64,000 nt of DNA from Russula earlei (GCA_025769875.1 JAGFNK010000172.1:34313-98312), one strand, 5' to 3'. Shown: positions 48,385 through 60,541, counted from the first letter of the stretch. The notes: a model not told the origin generated them from the letters alone. Made by a program: numbers and translations.

Positions 48385-49016
48385 TGGCCACTACTAAATT
48401 CACAAGACAGAAATCCACATACAAGCTCACACAGTCTATCGACACATTCTCTCCCCTTCATGAGCCACTGTTCATCAGAACGACACCCCACACTTTTGGT
48501 ACTTGGATCGAAATTTTGACCCACGTGTCAGGGGTACTGATCGGATTTCTAACATCTGGCATGCGTACTTGCTCCACTCGCCCAGATTGGCTTTATCACC
48601 CCATTTACCTAATCGAATCACACGGCACCTCGCCTAATGTTTACGTTCCCTCCTCGATCTTGATCACTCGCATGGTCATCTTGCTTACTGGCCATTATCC
48701 CATCGCGCGTCGCATTACAGTTACAGATGATAGCCCCTCCAGCAATACTTCTTAGGACGCTGAGGGAGAACTCTTTTAGACGCACACGCTTCTGAAATAT
48801 ACATCCAGATGGTCACATCGGCAGTAACAAAATGACACTAAATTGTATACTTGCAAGCTCAAGTGGGAGGAACTCAAACGCGCATACGGCGGCGTCAGAT
48901 CAATGTCAAGCATTCTACACATGGGCATCCCTTACACGCACATTCCTAGACGTTAAACGACACACATCAGACGTTCCCGCAATTGCAACAAACGATGCAT
49001 GGATCACTCTCCAATA

Positions 49017-50636
49017 CAGTGACTCAAAAAACTGTTCAAATGTTTTGTACATTTTTATTGTATTAACCATATCTAGAGAACCACTGCAGATAATAATATG
49101 TAACTAGGTTTGTTTTCAAGCTCTACATCATAGCTTTGTAATGGTATACTTTATACAGCATAAGCATAATTATTTAGGAAGATATAAGGTATGTTTGCTG
49201 ATGTACCCATTTGAACAGTTTTTTGGCCTTTGTTAGTGAATTCATTATTTCTCAGATTGAAATTCATATTCTTTCCCCAGAGGGCTAAAATTGAACATGG
49301 AGGTCATGTGACCTATAATAAACTCAAACCATGTGCAAATAAGCCAAAACAGCTGCTTCTTCTTCACCAACAACATCATGAAGTCTCCTCTTCCTCATGA
49401 AGTCAACTACATCATCTCCCTTCTCCAGGCCAACCATTCAGTTAGTAACATTGCCAAGGCAGCACACAGAAGCATTGGTTCAATCACCAACATTCGCCAG
49501 AAATACCTTCCTGACCTTCCAAAGTCCTCTAGAGGTTGTCCTTCCAAGCTCTCTAACCTTGACATCTGCTTTGCCACACACCTTCTTAGCTCTGGAGAAG
49601 CAGATACCGCTCCTCAGGTTGCTAGAAGGTTGGAGATAATCAAAGAGTCCACTATCTCCAATCAGACCATTTGAAACTACCTTAACAAGGCAGGCTTGAA
49701 GGCAGTTACAAAGAAGAAGAGGCCTTACCTTAAACCAAGTCACTATAGGGCCAGAAAGGACTTTGCAGAAAAGTACCTATACTGGACTGTGGAGGACTGA
49801 AAGAGGGTAATTTGGTCAGATGAGACCAAAATCAATCATATGGGCTCAGATGGCAAGAAATGGGCTTGGAAAAAAAGAGGAGAGCACCTTTCTGAATGCC
49901 TTGTTCAGCCAACAGTCAAACATGGAGGAGGTTCCTTGATGTTGTGGGGCTGCATGTCTTGGGAAGGAGTTGGGCATGCAGCAAAGATTGATGGAAGGAT
50001 GGATGCTGAACTTTATTGCAGCATTTTGGAGGATGAACTACTTGCATCTATCAAGTAGTTCAAGAAGAAATGCAAAGATACCCTCTTTCAACAGGACAAT
50101 GCCTCAATCCACAAGAGCAGGCTTGCCACATCTTGGTTCCAAGACCACAGAATTCAGGTCATGGACTGGCCAGCTCAATCCCCAGACCTCAATCCTATTG
50201 AGCATCTTTGGGCTCATCTCAAAAAGAAGCTTGCAGCTTATCCAACACCCCCTAAGGGAATCAATGAACTTTGGGAGTGCACACAGCTGGAATGGGAGGC
50301 CATTGATCATACTGTTGTGCAGAATTTGATAGAATGTATGCCTAGGAGGGTGGAAGAGGTGTTCAAAGCAAATGGAGGATACACAAACTACTGATGTTTG
50401 GCATATACCCTATTTAGATACCAAGGCAAAAAAACTGTTCAAATAGATACACTGGAAGAAATACCTTATATCTTCTTACATAATTATGTTCATAGTATAT
50501 ATAGTATTTCATGACAAAGCTATGATGTAGAGCTTTAAAACAAGCCCACTAACATGTTATCAGCTGCAGTGGTTCTCTAGATATGATTAATACAATGAAA
50601 ATGTACAAAACATTTGAACAGTTTTTTGGGTCACTG
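49017..50636 (+). mobile_element. Tc1/mariner (DD34E) transposon inside copia-C (1.62 kb)
   Basis: The ends CAGTGACTCAAAAAACTG and CAGTGACCCAAAAAACTG (inverted) are flanked by TA at 49015-49016 and 50637-50638. The inverted repeats run about 150 bp with a few mismatches. Flanking copia-C sequence matches copia-B across the gap (near 3850), confirming insertion into the gag region. The element is strikingly CpG-poor. Confidence 0.93.
49378..50394 (+). pseudogene. Tc1-like transposase with three in-frame stops
   Basis: A 339-codon frame starts MKSPLPHEVNYIISLL, with a helix-turn-helix (VSNIAKAAHRSIGSI) and a Tc1-type second DNA-binding region (RGCPSKLSNLD). The catalytic triad is IWSDETKIN (near 49812), LFQQDNASIH (near 50090) and DLNPIEHLW (near 50189). 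There are 34 residues between the second Asp and Glu. Stops are TGA 49672 (TI-NYLNKAG, probably Arg), TGA 49798 (VED-KRVIW, probably Trp) and TAG 50056. There is no frameshift. It ends at TGA 50392-50394. Confidence 0.93.
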
Positions 50637-53557
50637 TATAACCATTTATTCATATCGAATCTTCATTTCATGTTACCTGACGCTTACTCGGCTGTCGCGT
50701 CGACAAATTCTAGCCTCTGGCGCTCCGATGAACCTTTCCCAAACGATCCAGGTACGGATCAAATGAAGATGGTTGTCGGGCCGGCCTCTCCGCCTCACAA
50801 AATATAGTCATTCCGGTAAAGACACACAACACTACGTCCAAGATACAATGCTGCCATTGCAATAAACTTGGGCACACAGTCTGGACTACCGGAAGGAGAA
50901 GGCGACGAATACAAAAGTGACAGGCACTGACAGAAACATCAGCGCGTACATAGTGGGCAATACTGCTCCTATCACCGAGGTATCGGACGTCCGATGAATA
51001 TGATTCTGGGTTTCCCTTTTACGCGGCAACTAGATCTTGATCGACTACGGAGCTCCTCATCATATTAGTCCGTTCCGGACCCCCGACTTCGTTATTTGCG
51101 CTCCGGCCTCCAGATCCATTACTCTGGGAGGTTATACAGTCATCAGACAGGTTGGGACTGGATCTGCGTGTCCTGCTGGCCGGAAGGCCTTGGAGATATC
51201 CTTATTAACCCTCATAGACATTCTACATGTACCGAAGGCCGATGCATGCGACTACACAGTGCGCGCGCTACTTCGGAACGAGGGATGCATCACATACACT
51301 CAAGAGGGGTGTTCAAATTTACACATCAAAGATTGGAAGATCGCGCACAGCTGGCTGGAGAACAATCTATTGTGTATTAACTTCATAACTCCAGCTCTAC
51401 AAGTGCAAAGAAGTGTCCTATCATTCCACATCCAGCATCAGCGCATGAGGCATATGTCCACACGCACGTTAATCTATTACTGTGATTCCGGTACCCGGAT
51501 CTCGCTTGGCTTTACGGATTGCAATCAGTTATCCTGTCTGGAGTATACACTCGGCAACCGAACACTTCTCTTCTGGGTTTCCCCTTAGCGATCGGATCCT
51601 TGGCTACAAGATTATCTACAGCACCTTAGCCGATCTGCTGCACGCGAGACCAATACGAGGCACTAGCTATTGAGGCAACGCGCGCTCACATACTTATCAG
51701 TTCAATGAGGGATCATACATAGATTAACAATGCCAGATTTACCACAGGAGAATAGAGTGCTGGATAGATGGAATCGGACCCTTGAAGACAGAACGTGTTC
51801 AAAAGTTACACGGCACTGGTCTCACTCTCGGGTTCTGGAGCTTAGTACTAACGCTGCCGTCCATATTAATGATCGGACTCCATCACGCATTCTCTGTGCA
51901 CACACACTTCATACACTGTGAACGGACGGACTGACTCTGGTCGTCTCACAATTCCGCCTTCTTTAGATGTAGGGCATATGTCTACACGCCTGACCATCGT
52001 GATCTTATCGCACGACAAGCGCATACTGCATAGCCAGGGGACATGTTACAGACACTGCTCCGCCTGCACAACTCTTGGTCCCTACAGGACCGGTGACATT
52101 CTCTGCCTTAATTTCACATGAACCGGATCGTCCGCACTTCGTTCCGCGCCTCCGGAAACCCCATTAGATTCCCTCACACCACACTCACTATACCTTACCC
52201 CACCTATACAGCCAGTTACACGTGTTCCGCCATACCGTTTACGCCATCCTCACTCAGCATTATTGGGACAATTCATTGGTCCACCGCATCCGCTCTCAGT
52301 TACACATCTTGGGTCTTATTCGCGTCCACGTTCTGAATGTCTCGGAGGGACTGCACACACAGATGCGAGAGGGCGCTTATCACATACAGCTTGGCTACAC
52401 GGAAGCGATCACTGGGCTACATATCGGGAAGGCACTTTATCGGATTTTGCCGATGAGTGGCAAGTCGCGTATCCATGCGTGATCGGCGCGCTTGCGAAAA
52501 ATGGTCCCTGGGATCTTGTCGATCTTATCGGAATGGGTGTGCAGCACGCAAATCTTGGAGATTTCGCGCGCGTTTCAGTTGCACAGGGGTTCACCCAATT
52601 TACAAGGCATTGACATTGATGAAACCTTCTCACCAGTAGCCAGGTCCGAGTCTTAGCGACTCTTGTTCAGCGTTGGCCACGCTAGCATATGGATCGGGAG
52701 ATCCGAGGACGTCTTGTCGACGTTCATCATCGGCTCACTGGGTGAAGAAGATTAGAATTATTTGGAGCAATCGCAAGGTTTCATCACACCAAAAACGCTT
52801 TTTGGTCTTACACAGGCCTCCCGTACATGGGACCTACGTTCTCATGGAGTCCTTAGTGACTCGCGTTCAACTTATCTCGGCTGCGCGCACACGCATTCTC
52901 ATGCGGACATATGTCATCACCAAGACGCGGGGGGATCCACTATCATTTTGCTCCACTATCATTTTGCATCACATCCTCTCTGCCGATGACATCATTATCT
53001 TAGGCGACCCTCGCGGTCTCGACGCTCACATCTACGGGCGCAATATCTATCTTTGTCTATGCGCTACGAGTTGACAACGTGTCATACCTCGGGATCCGCG
53101 TTACACGCGATCGCTCGGCTAACACAGACATCGATCAATCAAGGCACATCTCAGGATGGCAGATTCCACTCCGCTTCTGTAATCTCGGAGGTCTTACCTT
53201 GGGATGGCGGACTTCCGTTCTGCTTCCGTTCTGCTTCCGTATTCCACTCCGTTCCGACACGGAAATCCGTTTGATCAAGCACTCCGGAGAAGCAACGCCT
53301 ATGGCGACTAGGCAATATATTAATGTTTTAACAGCAACCTCCCCTATGTGCAGATCTGAACACTCTATAGATAGTCTCTCGACTCTGCGTCCACACGCGT
53401 TCACCTTTCCTTTTGGAGTCTCTCGACTCACAGTCTCACCGACTCACCCACTTGATGGTCTACCAAGATGCACGCATGCCACGTGGGAATGCACTCCTTC
53501 GTCACTGGGTTAGGTCTCATCTGATCCAATCTACTGACTGTCTAGATCACGGGGGGA

Positions 53558-53991
53558 TGTTGAGATAAAGAGTAGCCGAAGCGTTTGACGTGTCGGCCCA
53601 AACTGTCCGGGCGGCCCACAGGCCCGGACCACATAAGCATTTCAGCTCAATTGATGAAACGCGTACGATAACAAAATTGATAGTATGATCTAAGACAATC
53701 GGTAGCTAGCACATAGCGATCGTGAAAACAATTTGATAGTTACTAGACAAAATAATTAGGGATGCTCTCATATACTTAAGAGCATCGTACATACAGTAGA
53801 TACTTCAGTTTCTTCTCACAGAAACTGAAGTAAGTACTTACTATCTCACGATCTTATCAGTAGCTGATTACGCATTGTAGTATCATTTTATTAGGTAAAT
53901 ATGACACAAGTAGTTTCTTCTCACAGAAACTGAATATCATTTTATTAGATCTATTACGATCTAATCTACTTTATCACTGCGCGATTCAACA
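53558..53991 (+). repeat. Copia-C 3' LTR (434 bp)
   Basis: It follows the purine tract CACGGGGGGA and has the same length as the 5' LTR. Six of about seven differences are transitions in CpG context. Confidence 0.95.
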
Positions 53992-56200
53992 GAAGGAAGA
54001 CAGAGGGAACAATGGTACAGCTGCAGTCACAATGGAGTACAGGGGGAGAATCACAAATAGACAGTCTAAGGACTGTCATTGACAATTGGCAGGTTTAGAT
54101 ACATAACGGGTGATGGTGCACAGACCATCTGATGAATACTTGAGGGCAGGTCTACTGTCCTCCTAGGGTGCATTCAGCAAACAATCTCCTACTCACATGT
54201 AGAGTGGAGTTTGAACCTAAGTCCATTTACCAGTAAACAGACACCTCTTTGACCAAACCACAAAGTCTTGTGACCATGGACATGTTTGGTCCTGTGACCT
54301 GAGCATGCTCTGTGACTGAGGTGCTCGTGACTCATGTATTCCTTGTGACTGGGACTCAGATAGTAGTGCTGCTGTGCAGCAATGGGTATGGTGGCCCTGG
54401 TGGGATAAAGTGGCCTGAAGCTGTCTGATGCTGTTGTCTGACATGCTCTTGATCATGTTGACTTTGTGGTGCATGTCCCTCTGAGAGGGAGTTGGTAACT
54501 GGGTGTTGAAGAGCATGTGGACAAGGCCTTGGGGTGAGGATGACAACTTGGTCATTCCATCAAGGGTAAAGGTAGTTGTCATATGACATCATGGTGGTAA
54601 GGTGCTAAGGGGGGCAAAGAGCAATTTGTAACACCACTTTAAAGGTTGTGCTTGATGCCCAAGTGTGTTTAGGATGTAAAGCAATATGTATACTTGTCTA
54701 CATGTAGAACATTTATACACCTATGGTCCAGGGCAGTTCCTATGACCATTATGGGTGAGTACAGGTGTATATCATGCATCCAGTGTTGTGTGATGTGGAA
54801 CCATTCCAGATGCTGCATAAGGCTGCATCTTGTGATAGGTAGCATGGCATGCATAACCCTAGCATCAAGAAAATCACATAAATATTTTTTAGCTTTATAA
54901 AGTCTTTATAGAGTTAAAAAAGTCAAAAAGTCAATGGTTGTTTAGACTGATCCTAATTCTAGAAAGTCATGACCCAAATATCAACTATAGTGTAGGGTAC
55001 CCATTAGTCAGTCAGCTGAAGTAAGTTACCTATAAGTCAGTCAGTCACACATAGTCATGTGAAACATAATGAAATATTTGAAGCACCAAGTGAATGTTAC
55101 ATTGCTATGATCAAATGTGTGGCATGGGAGAGATTTGGGGGGGGTAACACAAACACAGGTGATCAGCCAAGGATGCTGATTTGAAGTGCCAACTCAAACC
55201 ACTCAAACTGTAACACATGACATCCTCTCCAAAATCCAAGAAAGGGGAAATCATCAAATGGGGGTCTCATGACACAAAATGTCACAGTAATGAGCCACGT
55301 CAGTTCTCAAGCCTGAAGTCGAGTTGATAATAAAAGTGTGTTCTGATGAACAGGCTGGTTCCCATTGTAAAGAGTAAGGATCCCTGCAGTGGTCGAAGTG
55401 TTTTATGCTAAACAGGTTATGGCCAATAGACCCTTCCTGGTGCAACTCGGTCCATTGAGAAGCTAGGGTAAGTTTGTCATGGGATAGACTAGGGCTGGTT
55501 CCACTAAGCTATATGCGTTCAAGTCCATTGTAGACCTTGAACACGCAGAGAGAGGAAGGTATGTCTTGAAGGAGGAGAGCTCTTCTCAGTGGAGTGAAGA
55601 GAGACTCTTAGGGGAGGAAGGGAGAGGTGAAGAGTAGATGGTAGATGGTGTGTGTGTGTGTGAAGAGTTGATGAAATGAAGAGGTGGATGTGGTTTGAGG
55701 ATTAGGAGTGGAGTGGGTTGCAGGCAAATATGTTTGGACAAGAGTAGGTTGGATTCTACAAGAGACCAAGCTTAGGGCTTTGGTCACAAAGTATTGAGCT
55801 TATATATACAGGAGAAGCGCAGCTACTGCTGCGCTTTGACTGTGCTACTAGTATAGTAGGAGTCATAGAAATGAGGCCACAAATGAGTCAGAACTAAGTA
55901 ACTGTGCTGCACAGTAAGTGCGCAGCATTGCACAGTTGAAACTGAGAAGTAAGTATAAAAGGAAAGAGAACCAAACAAAGGGAAAGTAACAGCGATCCAG
56001 TGTTACCTGGATATGTATGGATCACATGATAACACAGAAGGGATCACAAGACATAAGAGATCACAAGACATAAGAGATCACAAGACCAGTAAGTAAAGGG
56101 ACATATGAAGGAAGCAGTCCATAGCAAAGGTAAGAAGTAAATGTAAAAGGAAAATGTTGTAACACAAAAAAAAGTGTGGACTCCCATTAAACAGCACTTT
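53992..56200. other. CpG-poor relic region without genes
   Basis: It contains GACAGTCTAAGGACTGTC (54062-54079), which resembles the hairpin of the gypsy-1-family LTR, plus a relic of the copia-A LTR (54670-54860), (GT)n near 55649-55662, and three tandem GATCACAAGACATAAGA-like units at 56041-56086. CpG is rare and TpG/CpA common. The longest frame (54217-54582, minus) has no domain and is probably chance. Confidence 0.5.
54670..54860 (-). repeat. Ancient relic of a copia-A-type LTR
   Basis: The reverse complement aligns with copia-A LTR 3285-3470: shared blocks are TATCACAAGATGCAGCCTTA, TTCCACATCAC, GTATAAAT and GTATACATAT. Positions that are CpG in copia-A are mostly TG or CA here, so it is an old, deaminated copy. 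Confidence 0.7.
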
Positions 56201-57445
56201 CACCCTCAGGTTGAAAGAAATTCCAATCTTTATCTTTATTGCTTGTATGCCTACTTGTTCTGACCAACTAATGGGTACCCTACAGTATAGCCAAGAAGTT
56301 GAGAAAGCTGCATAGGTTCTGTAAAGTTCTCAATGGAAAGTCACATCAGCCAGCCTTAGGGCTATCAACCAATTTACACTCTAATGGGGCTACTGCTAAA
56401 GTTAAGAGCCCTCCATCCAATAAGTTTGGGACATATCTGGGACTTATACAGACTTTACCAACTTTACTACCTTTTGTGGCTTTATGGAGGCTTGAACAGT
56501 GCTTTACTACTTTACAAACTTTCACCTTTAGAAATACTCCCCATAAAGCTAAAAAATCAGAAAAGTCATAAATGTTCTTGTGATTTTGTTGATGTAGTCC
56601 TATATATGTATCTAGTATTGTTCTACCTAACATGTAACATCTATGATTGGATCTAGAACCTTACTGGAGAGGTCTTTGCCTTCTCTGATCTGTCAGGGTT
56701 CCAGGTCAACAGAATTGAATGACAGGTGAGGTGTAAGTGACTGCACACTCAGCATGAGCCATGAATCATTGTACCTCTGGATAGTATAGGCTTTCCAGAG
56801 CCCATAATCAATGGGCACCACCATTACTTATACTTTCCTGGTGATATCCTGGGACTTTTTTCTTCTTTCTCTGTGTCTGTTCAAACAACTCTACTCAAAA
56901 CTTGTAGAACAATTGGGTTCCCTTGATGTCATTCTAGCAGAGAAAAATGGAAGTGCATCAGGTAGTTCCTGGGCTTTATTTTGGCTGAGTGTAACTGTGG
57001 AGATACCCAGTACTATGTGTGGCTAGGAACTGCAAATATTACACTTTTTGATTTCTACAGCCTTCCACAACATAGTTTGAGCCTTTAAATTTAAACCCTA
57101 TGTCTTTTTTACTCTTTTATATCTGCTCATAAATATATATATGTTTTATTCAAAGTTGTTGAGCTCTTGGACAATGTCTGAAGTCAAAGGGCAAAAAGTT
57201 CACGATGTGCAAATCTTTGTAATGGCTGGTCACAGTCCAGTTTCAGTCTCCGCTGCAATGGAGGGGCAATTGTGACAGCCATTGCATGAGGCAATTGCCA
57301 TGGCAAGAGGCAATTTGCAGGATTTTGAAGCAGATATGAACAAATATATTAAGTTTCTCTGAAGTATCCCTGGGTATTCAGTTCACATAGTAGGATATAA
57401 AGTAGAGTATGAATAAGGGGCATTAGTTACAGTGGTATCAAGTTG
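56201..57445. other. AT-rich CpG-poor region, nothing assignable
   Basis: Only short ORFs (56299-57026) without motifs. Probably decayed repeats. A hydrophobic ORF near 56384-56656 is likely spurious. Confidence 0.4.
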
Positions 57446-58030
57446 TCAGCATTGTGGAGGATGTGTGATGGCAGGCATGGTGTCAGATGATGTTGACACA
57501 GCATTATTATCAATTGGCACTGGTTGTTTCTGCCTGTGTTGGCCAAACAACCCCATAAAATGCTTGTGGCCTTTTAGATCTGGATTCTTGTCAAAGTGGG
57601 CAGTGATCCTTGAGGTCAGATCTGGCTTTGTCCCCTCCATTGACAAATCAAGTGCAGTTGCAAGGTCTTGAAGTTTGGTCTTGTTCTTTGAACCCAAGGA
57701 GCCCATGAAGATCATGGTGGCCCCTTGTGTAGCCTGCCGTATGAGGTTTTCATACTCTTGATCTGACTTCTTCTTTCACTTCTCAGCTGCCTTCCTCTCC
57801 TTCTTGTCCACTTGATCAGCAGTAGCCTCCTGGATGCCTTGCTCCGAGGTTACAACCCACGAAGATGTTTGGATTCGATGACCCAGTCCATCTTTCTTCT
57901 GTGCTCGGCAATTCAATTGATGCTTCAAAACAGCTTTTTCACACTGCATGAACACTGCATGGACCTCAGGCAGCATCTCATTGGGCCACCATCTCTGCAA
58001 TACTGTTCCTGGAGCTCTGCTGTCTGGGCC
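57446..58030 (-). pseudogene. Broken SAP-domain ORF
   Basis: Read right to left, a coil-like start (SERVNNLEAQTAELQEQ near 58060-58010) shifts frame into QRWWPNEMLPEV (57995) and continues to KKERKAAEK. A TGA at 57776 is followed in the same frame by KKKSDQEYENLIRQA and SKNKTKLQDLATALDLSMEG, then TKPDLTSRITAHFD. The last part fits a SAP DNA-binding helix-turn-helix (LxxLxxALxLxxxGxKxxLxxRI). It ends at 57446. The setting suggests a transposon-borne protein; I do not know which element. Confidence 0.5.
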
Positions 58031-58743
58031 TCTAAATTGTTTACGCGCTCTGAAAGTGGTGGAGGTTTAGCACCAGAGAATGGAGTAGTCTCAATGCTAG
58101 TGGGGGCCTGCAGTAGGACATCACAAGTTGCACAGAATGATCATGTTTGTCTGGTAGTAGGCATTGGTGTCAGTGTGCTAGCATGTCATGCCACATGCAT
58201 GGGCCATAGTGCTTCAAAGTCCAGTCAAGTCCAGTTTTTCCCACAATTTTGGTGTGACCATGACCATGACCAGCTGCCAGTTTGCCCAATCCTGAAAAAA
58301 CTGGACTGGACTGCACATGACCAGTTACACATGGTCATTTGCAGTCAATTGACCAGTTCAGACCAGTCCCAACCAAAACCAGAGGATGACTGGTTGAAAC
58401 CAGTTCTTGACCAGGTAAGTCATGTCACCCCCTGCTGTCTTGCACATGCACATGCACACTCCCTCTCCTCTGCCTCCAACAATGTTACCACCATCGCCTC
58501 CACATTGCCCACTCATGCCCCTCCTCCAGTCACCTTTGCCTTCATCCCACCTGCCATCATCGATCCCATTTCACCAACCACGGCCGTGTCACTCCCAGTC
58601 ATGTCCATTCCTGTGTCTGTACATGCCCCAGCCTCCTCTGCCACATCCACTGCCACCTCTACACCCCCCGTCTCTGCCCTGCCAGCTCCCATGCCCTCAG
58701 TGTCACCTGTCATGGCCATTGCCTCAGCTCCATGCATGACCAC
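58031..58743. other. Low-complexity region up to the gypsy-3 LTR
   Basis: 58200-58420 is full of CCAGT/ACTGG motifs able to form many hairpins. 58422-58743 is Ser/Thr/Pro-coding in one frame and Gly/Met/Thr-rich on the other strand; neither frame is convincing. The gypsy-3 LTR interrupts it at 58743. Confidence 0.45.
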
Positions 58744-59570
58744 TGTTACGAACCAAGGCCAGACCCTGACCGTAGATGGTCCTATTTCACTCAAGAGAGA
58801 CCTCTCTCATTTTGCATTACCAACTCCCTTCCGTTTTCTGGGCTATCCCCTTGCAGTGCAAGATATCGCTATTGCAAAGGCACTATAACATGACCAGGCA
58901 CCCGTTTCCTAATCGGGTAATCATCGCGTGGCAGCCACATGGCCACCCAGCCACCAAGGACCCAAAACAGCGGCACAAACTCTTAGAAACTGTTGCATAA
59001 ATCATCTGACGTCATCCAGGCTCCAATGACATCATAGCTGACTGAGCGACTCCACAGTGACCTCATAGGCTCACTAAGCACTCCACAGTGACATCATAAT
59101 GATGTCATCGCTCCACAATGATCAGTAATGCGCTCAGTAAGCCTGAAACTTGACACAAGCAAGTTTATGCCTCTGTAGTCCTATTGGATGGTACCAAAGA
59201 GTCTAGAATAGTCCCAGGTCTTTGTAATCGACCCTGTACACTGTATATAAGCCCCAATGAAGTATGGCAGTCGTCAGACTGTCCATTTGTGATACTCTCC
59301 TCTTCCTGGGTACTCCCCTGCGACCGCTCAGTTTAAAGACTCCTCTCGTCCCCAAGGTACTCTTCTACGACCGCCTTGTTTAAAGCCCCTCGCTGCACTG
59401 GCTTCTAACCTTCGCCTCTGCCTCCGGTTACACGTACCAGTCCCCATCTGGTATATCTTAGTCATTTGGCTCGTCCTCTTGTTCAACGCCGCCTACGCCG
59501 CGTACCATCTGTTCCGACCCTTGCCCACCTGCTCCTGAGTCCACACGGATCAGCAGTACGTGTCTTGACA
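58744..59570 (+). repeat. Gypsy-3 5' LTR (827 bp)
   Basis: It starts TGTTACGAACCAAGG and ends GTGTCTTGACA. TATATAA is at 59244-59250. The left end is inferred from similarity to the R-family start TGTCATGAACC and is less certain than the right end. Confidence 0.65.
59244..59285 (+). promoter_or_regulatory. Gypsy-3 TATA box and predicted mRNA 5' end
   Basis: TATATAA lies 32 bp before AGACTGTCCA (59276-59285), the reverse complement of the site just past the LTR. TGGCAGTC precedes it and could form a hairpin with it. Confidence 0.65.
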
Positions 59571-59572
59571 TC

Positions 59573-59582
59573 TGGACAGTCT
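59573..59582 (+). other. Self-priming primer binding site of gypsy-3
   Basis: TGGACAGTCT, two bases past the LTR, is complementary over 10 nt to the predicted mRNA 5' end (59276-59285). The 2-nt spacing is the same as in gypsy-2. Confidence 0.7.
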
Positions 59583-59607
59583 CTCATCATCCCTGTATTG
59601 ACCAGCC

Positions 59608-60541
59608 AATGCTCAAGTGTCCACTCCTAACTCCCCCACTTTGGTTAACACCTCCTTGCGCCTCCCTTCTCCTCTGCAACCTACCCCACGCACCGCCCTT
59701 CGCATCCTCACTGAAGACATCGACCCGGTTGACACATCCTCGCCCCTCAGTATCTTGTACTCCCCAACAGCCCCACCATCGTCTCCCAGCATTCCCCAGC
59801 CTATCCCAGGTGACTTTGTCCCTGTCAGCACTCCCCCTCCAGTGCAGAACGAGCAGCAGCAAGCGGACCTGTCCTCCCTTGCCTGAAGGCTTCCTTGATC
59901 GCCCTCCTTGCACAGCATTCCGGTTCCACCCTCATCAGTACTTCGTCCTTCCCACCACTAATCGTTCTCGCGAGCAGTGGCGTCCCCTCCACGACTTAAA
60001 TCACCAAGACTACCTGGGACGCATCCCTACTTCAGACCAGTTGAGTCGTCGCGCCTTCACAGACACCTACACAACCTCCTTTCGTGCACACATCGTCCAC
60101 ACTTTTGCTGTGGAACCTTCCAACGCTGCCCTTGCCACCCAGTACAACTTAACCCCCTTCGGCATCTGTTCAAACGTCAGGATATACGCCCCGGACGCTG
60201 ACTTCCCCCTCGGACGTATCGCTTACATTTTTAATACGTCATTATTTAGGAAGCTCCTTACCTTACCTGCCATTTACCGTCCTGCTTACGAAGGGTCCTT
60301 TTGCTTATCTATCGTACACGACTTCTTGGACGGACGTCTCGCTTTTGCATACGGCTACTTACACTTCAAGGAGAACAGTAACCACGTGTCCCTACGTCAC
60401 TATTCGACTTATACAGTTGACACAATCCGCTTTAACCCCCAGCTACTTCGCTTTTGCTTTACGCCTCGTATTCCCCCTAACCCTCTCGAAATAATTGAGA
60501 GGTACCAGCTCGAAACCATAGATCTTGCGCATGGTTCTTAA
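59608..60541 (+). pseudogene. Gypsy-3 ORF1, unknown function, ahead of gag
   Basis: The first 90 codons read best in the frame of 59617-59886 (STPNSPTLVNTSLRLPSP to QQQADLSS), Pro/Ser-rich with an acidic patch. A frame change near 59875 leads into LPEGFLDRPPCTAFRFHPHQ and a globular, aromatic-rich domain (YFVLPTTNRSREQWRPLHDL, PFGICSNVRIYAPDADFPLG, IYRPAYEGSFCLSIVHDFLD). Stop at 60539-60541. No retroviral motif is recognised. AATAAA at 60570 may end a transcript here. The frame change may be a lesion or a programmed event. Confidence 0.55.

Larger units (their letters stand above)
47939..53991 (+). mobile_element. Complete but coding-dead Ty1/copia element copia-C (6.05 kb, TSD GAAGG)
   Basis: It has 434-bp LTRs at 47939-48372 and 53558-53991 with TGTTGA/TCAACA ends and GAAGG duplications (47934-47938 and 53992-53996). 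Inside are a copia-type primer site, decayed gag, a CCHC-like knuckle (CCHCNKLGH near 50853), protease with DYG in place of D-S/T-G near 51038, integrase traces (NGR-type remnants near 51750, NDRTPSRI near 51870), an RT trace (YLGIRVTRDRS near 53086) and a purine tract. A Tc1-like transposon interrupts gag. There is no pol ORF of useful length, yet the LTRs differ at only about 7 sites, so this copy probably moved with enzymes supplied in trans. Confidence 0.92.

Noticed and set aside
55415..55430. GGTTATGGCC after AACA, like a copia LTR/primer-site junction
   Set aside because: Only 8-10 bases match and no LTR is seen to the left.
56041..56086. CRISPR-like short repeats (GATCACAAGACATAAGA)
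   Set aside because: Only three adjacent units without spacers, in a eukaryotic genome; a plain tandem repeat.
58422..58888. Pro/Ser/Thr-rich forward ORF
   Set aside because: Low complexity, and its last 48 codons lie inside the gypsy-3 LTR.
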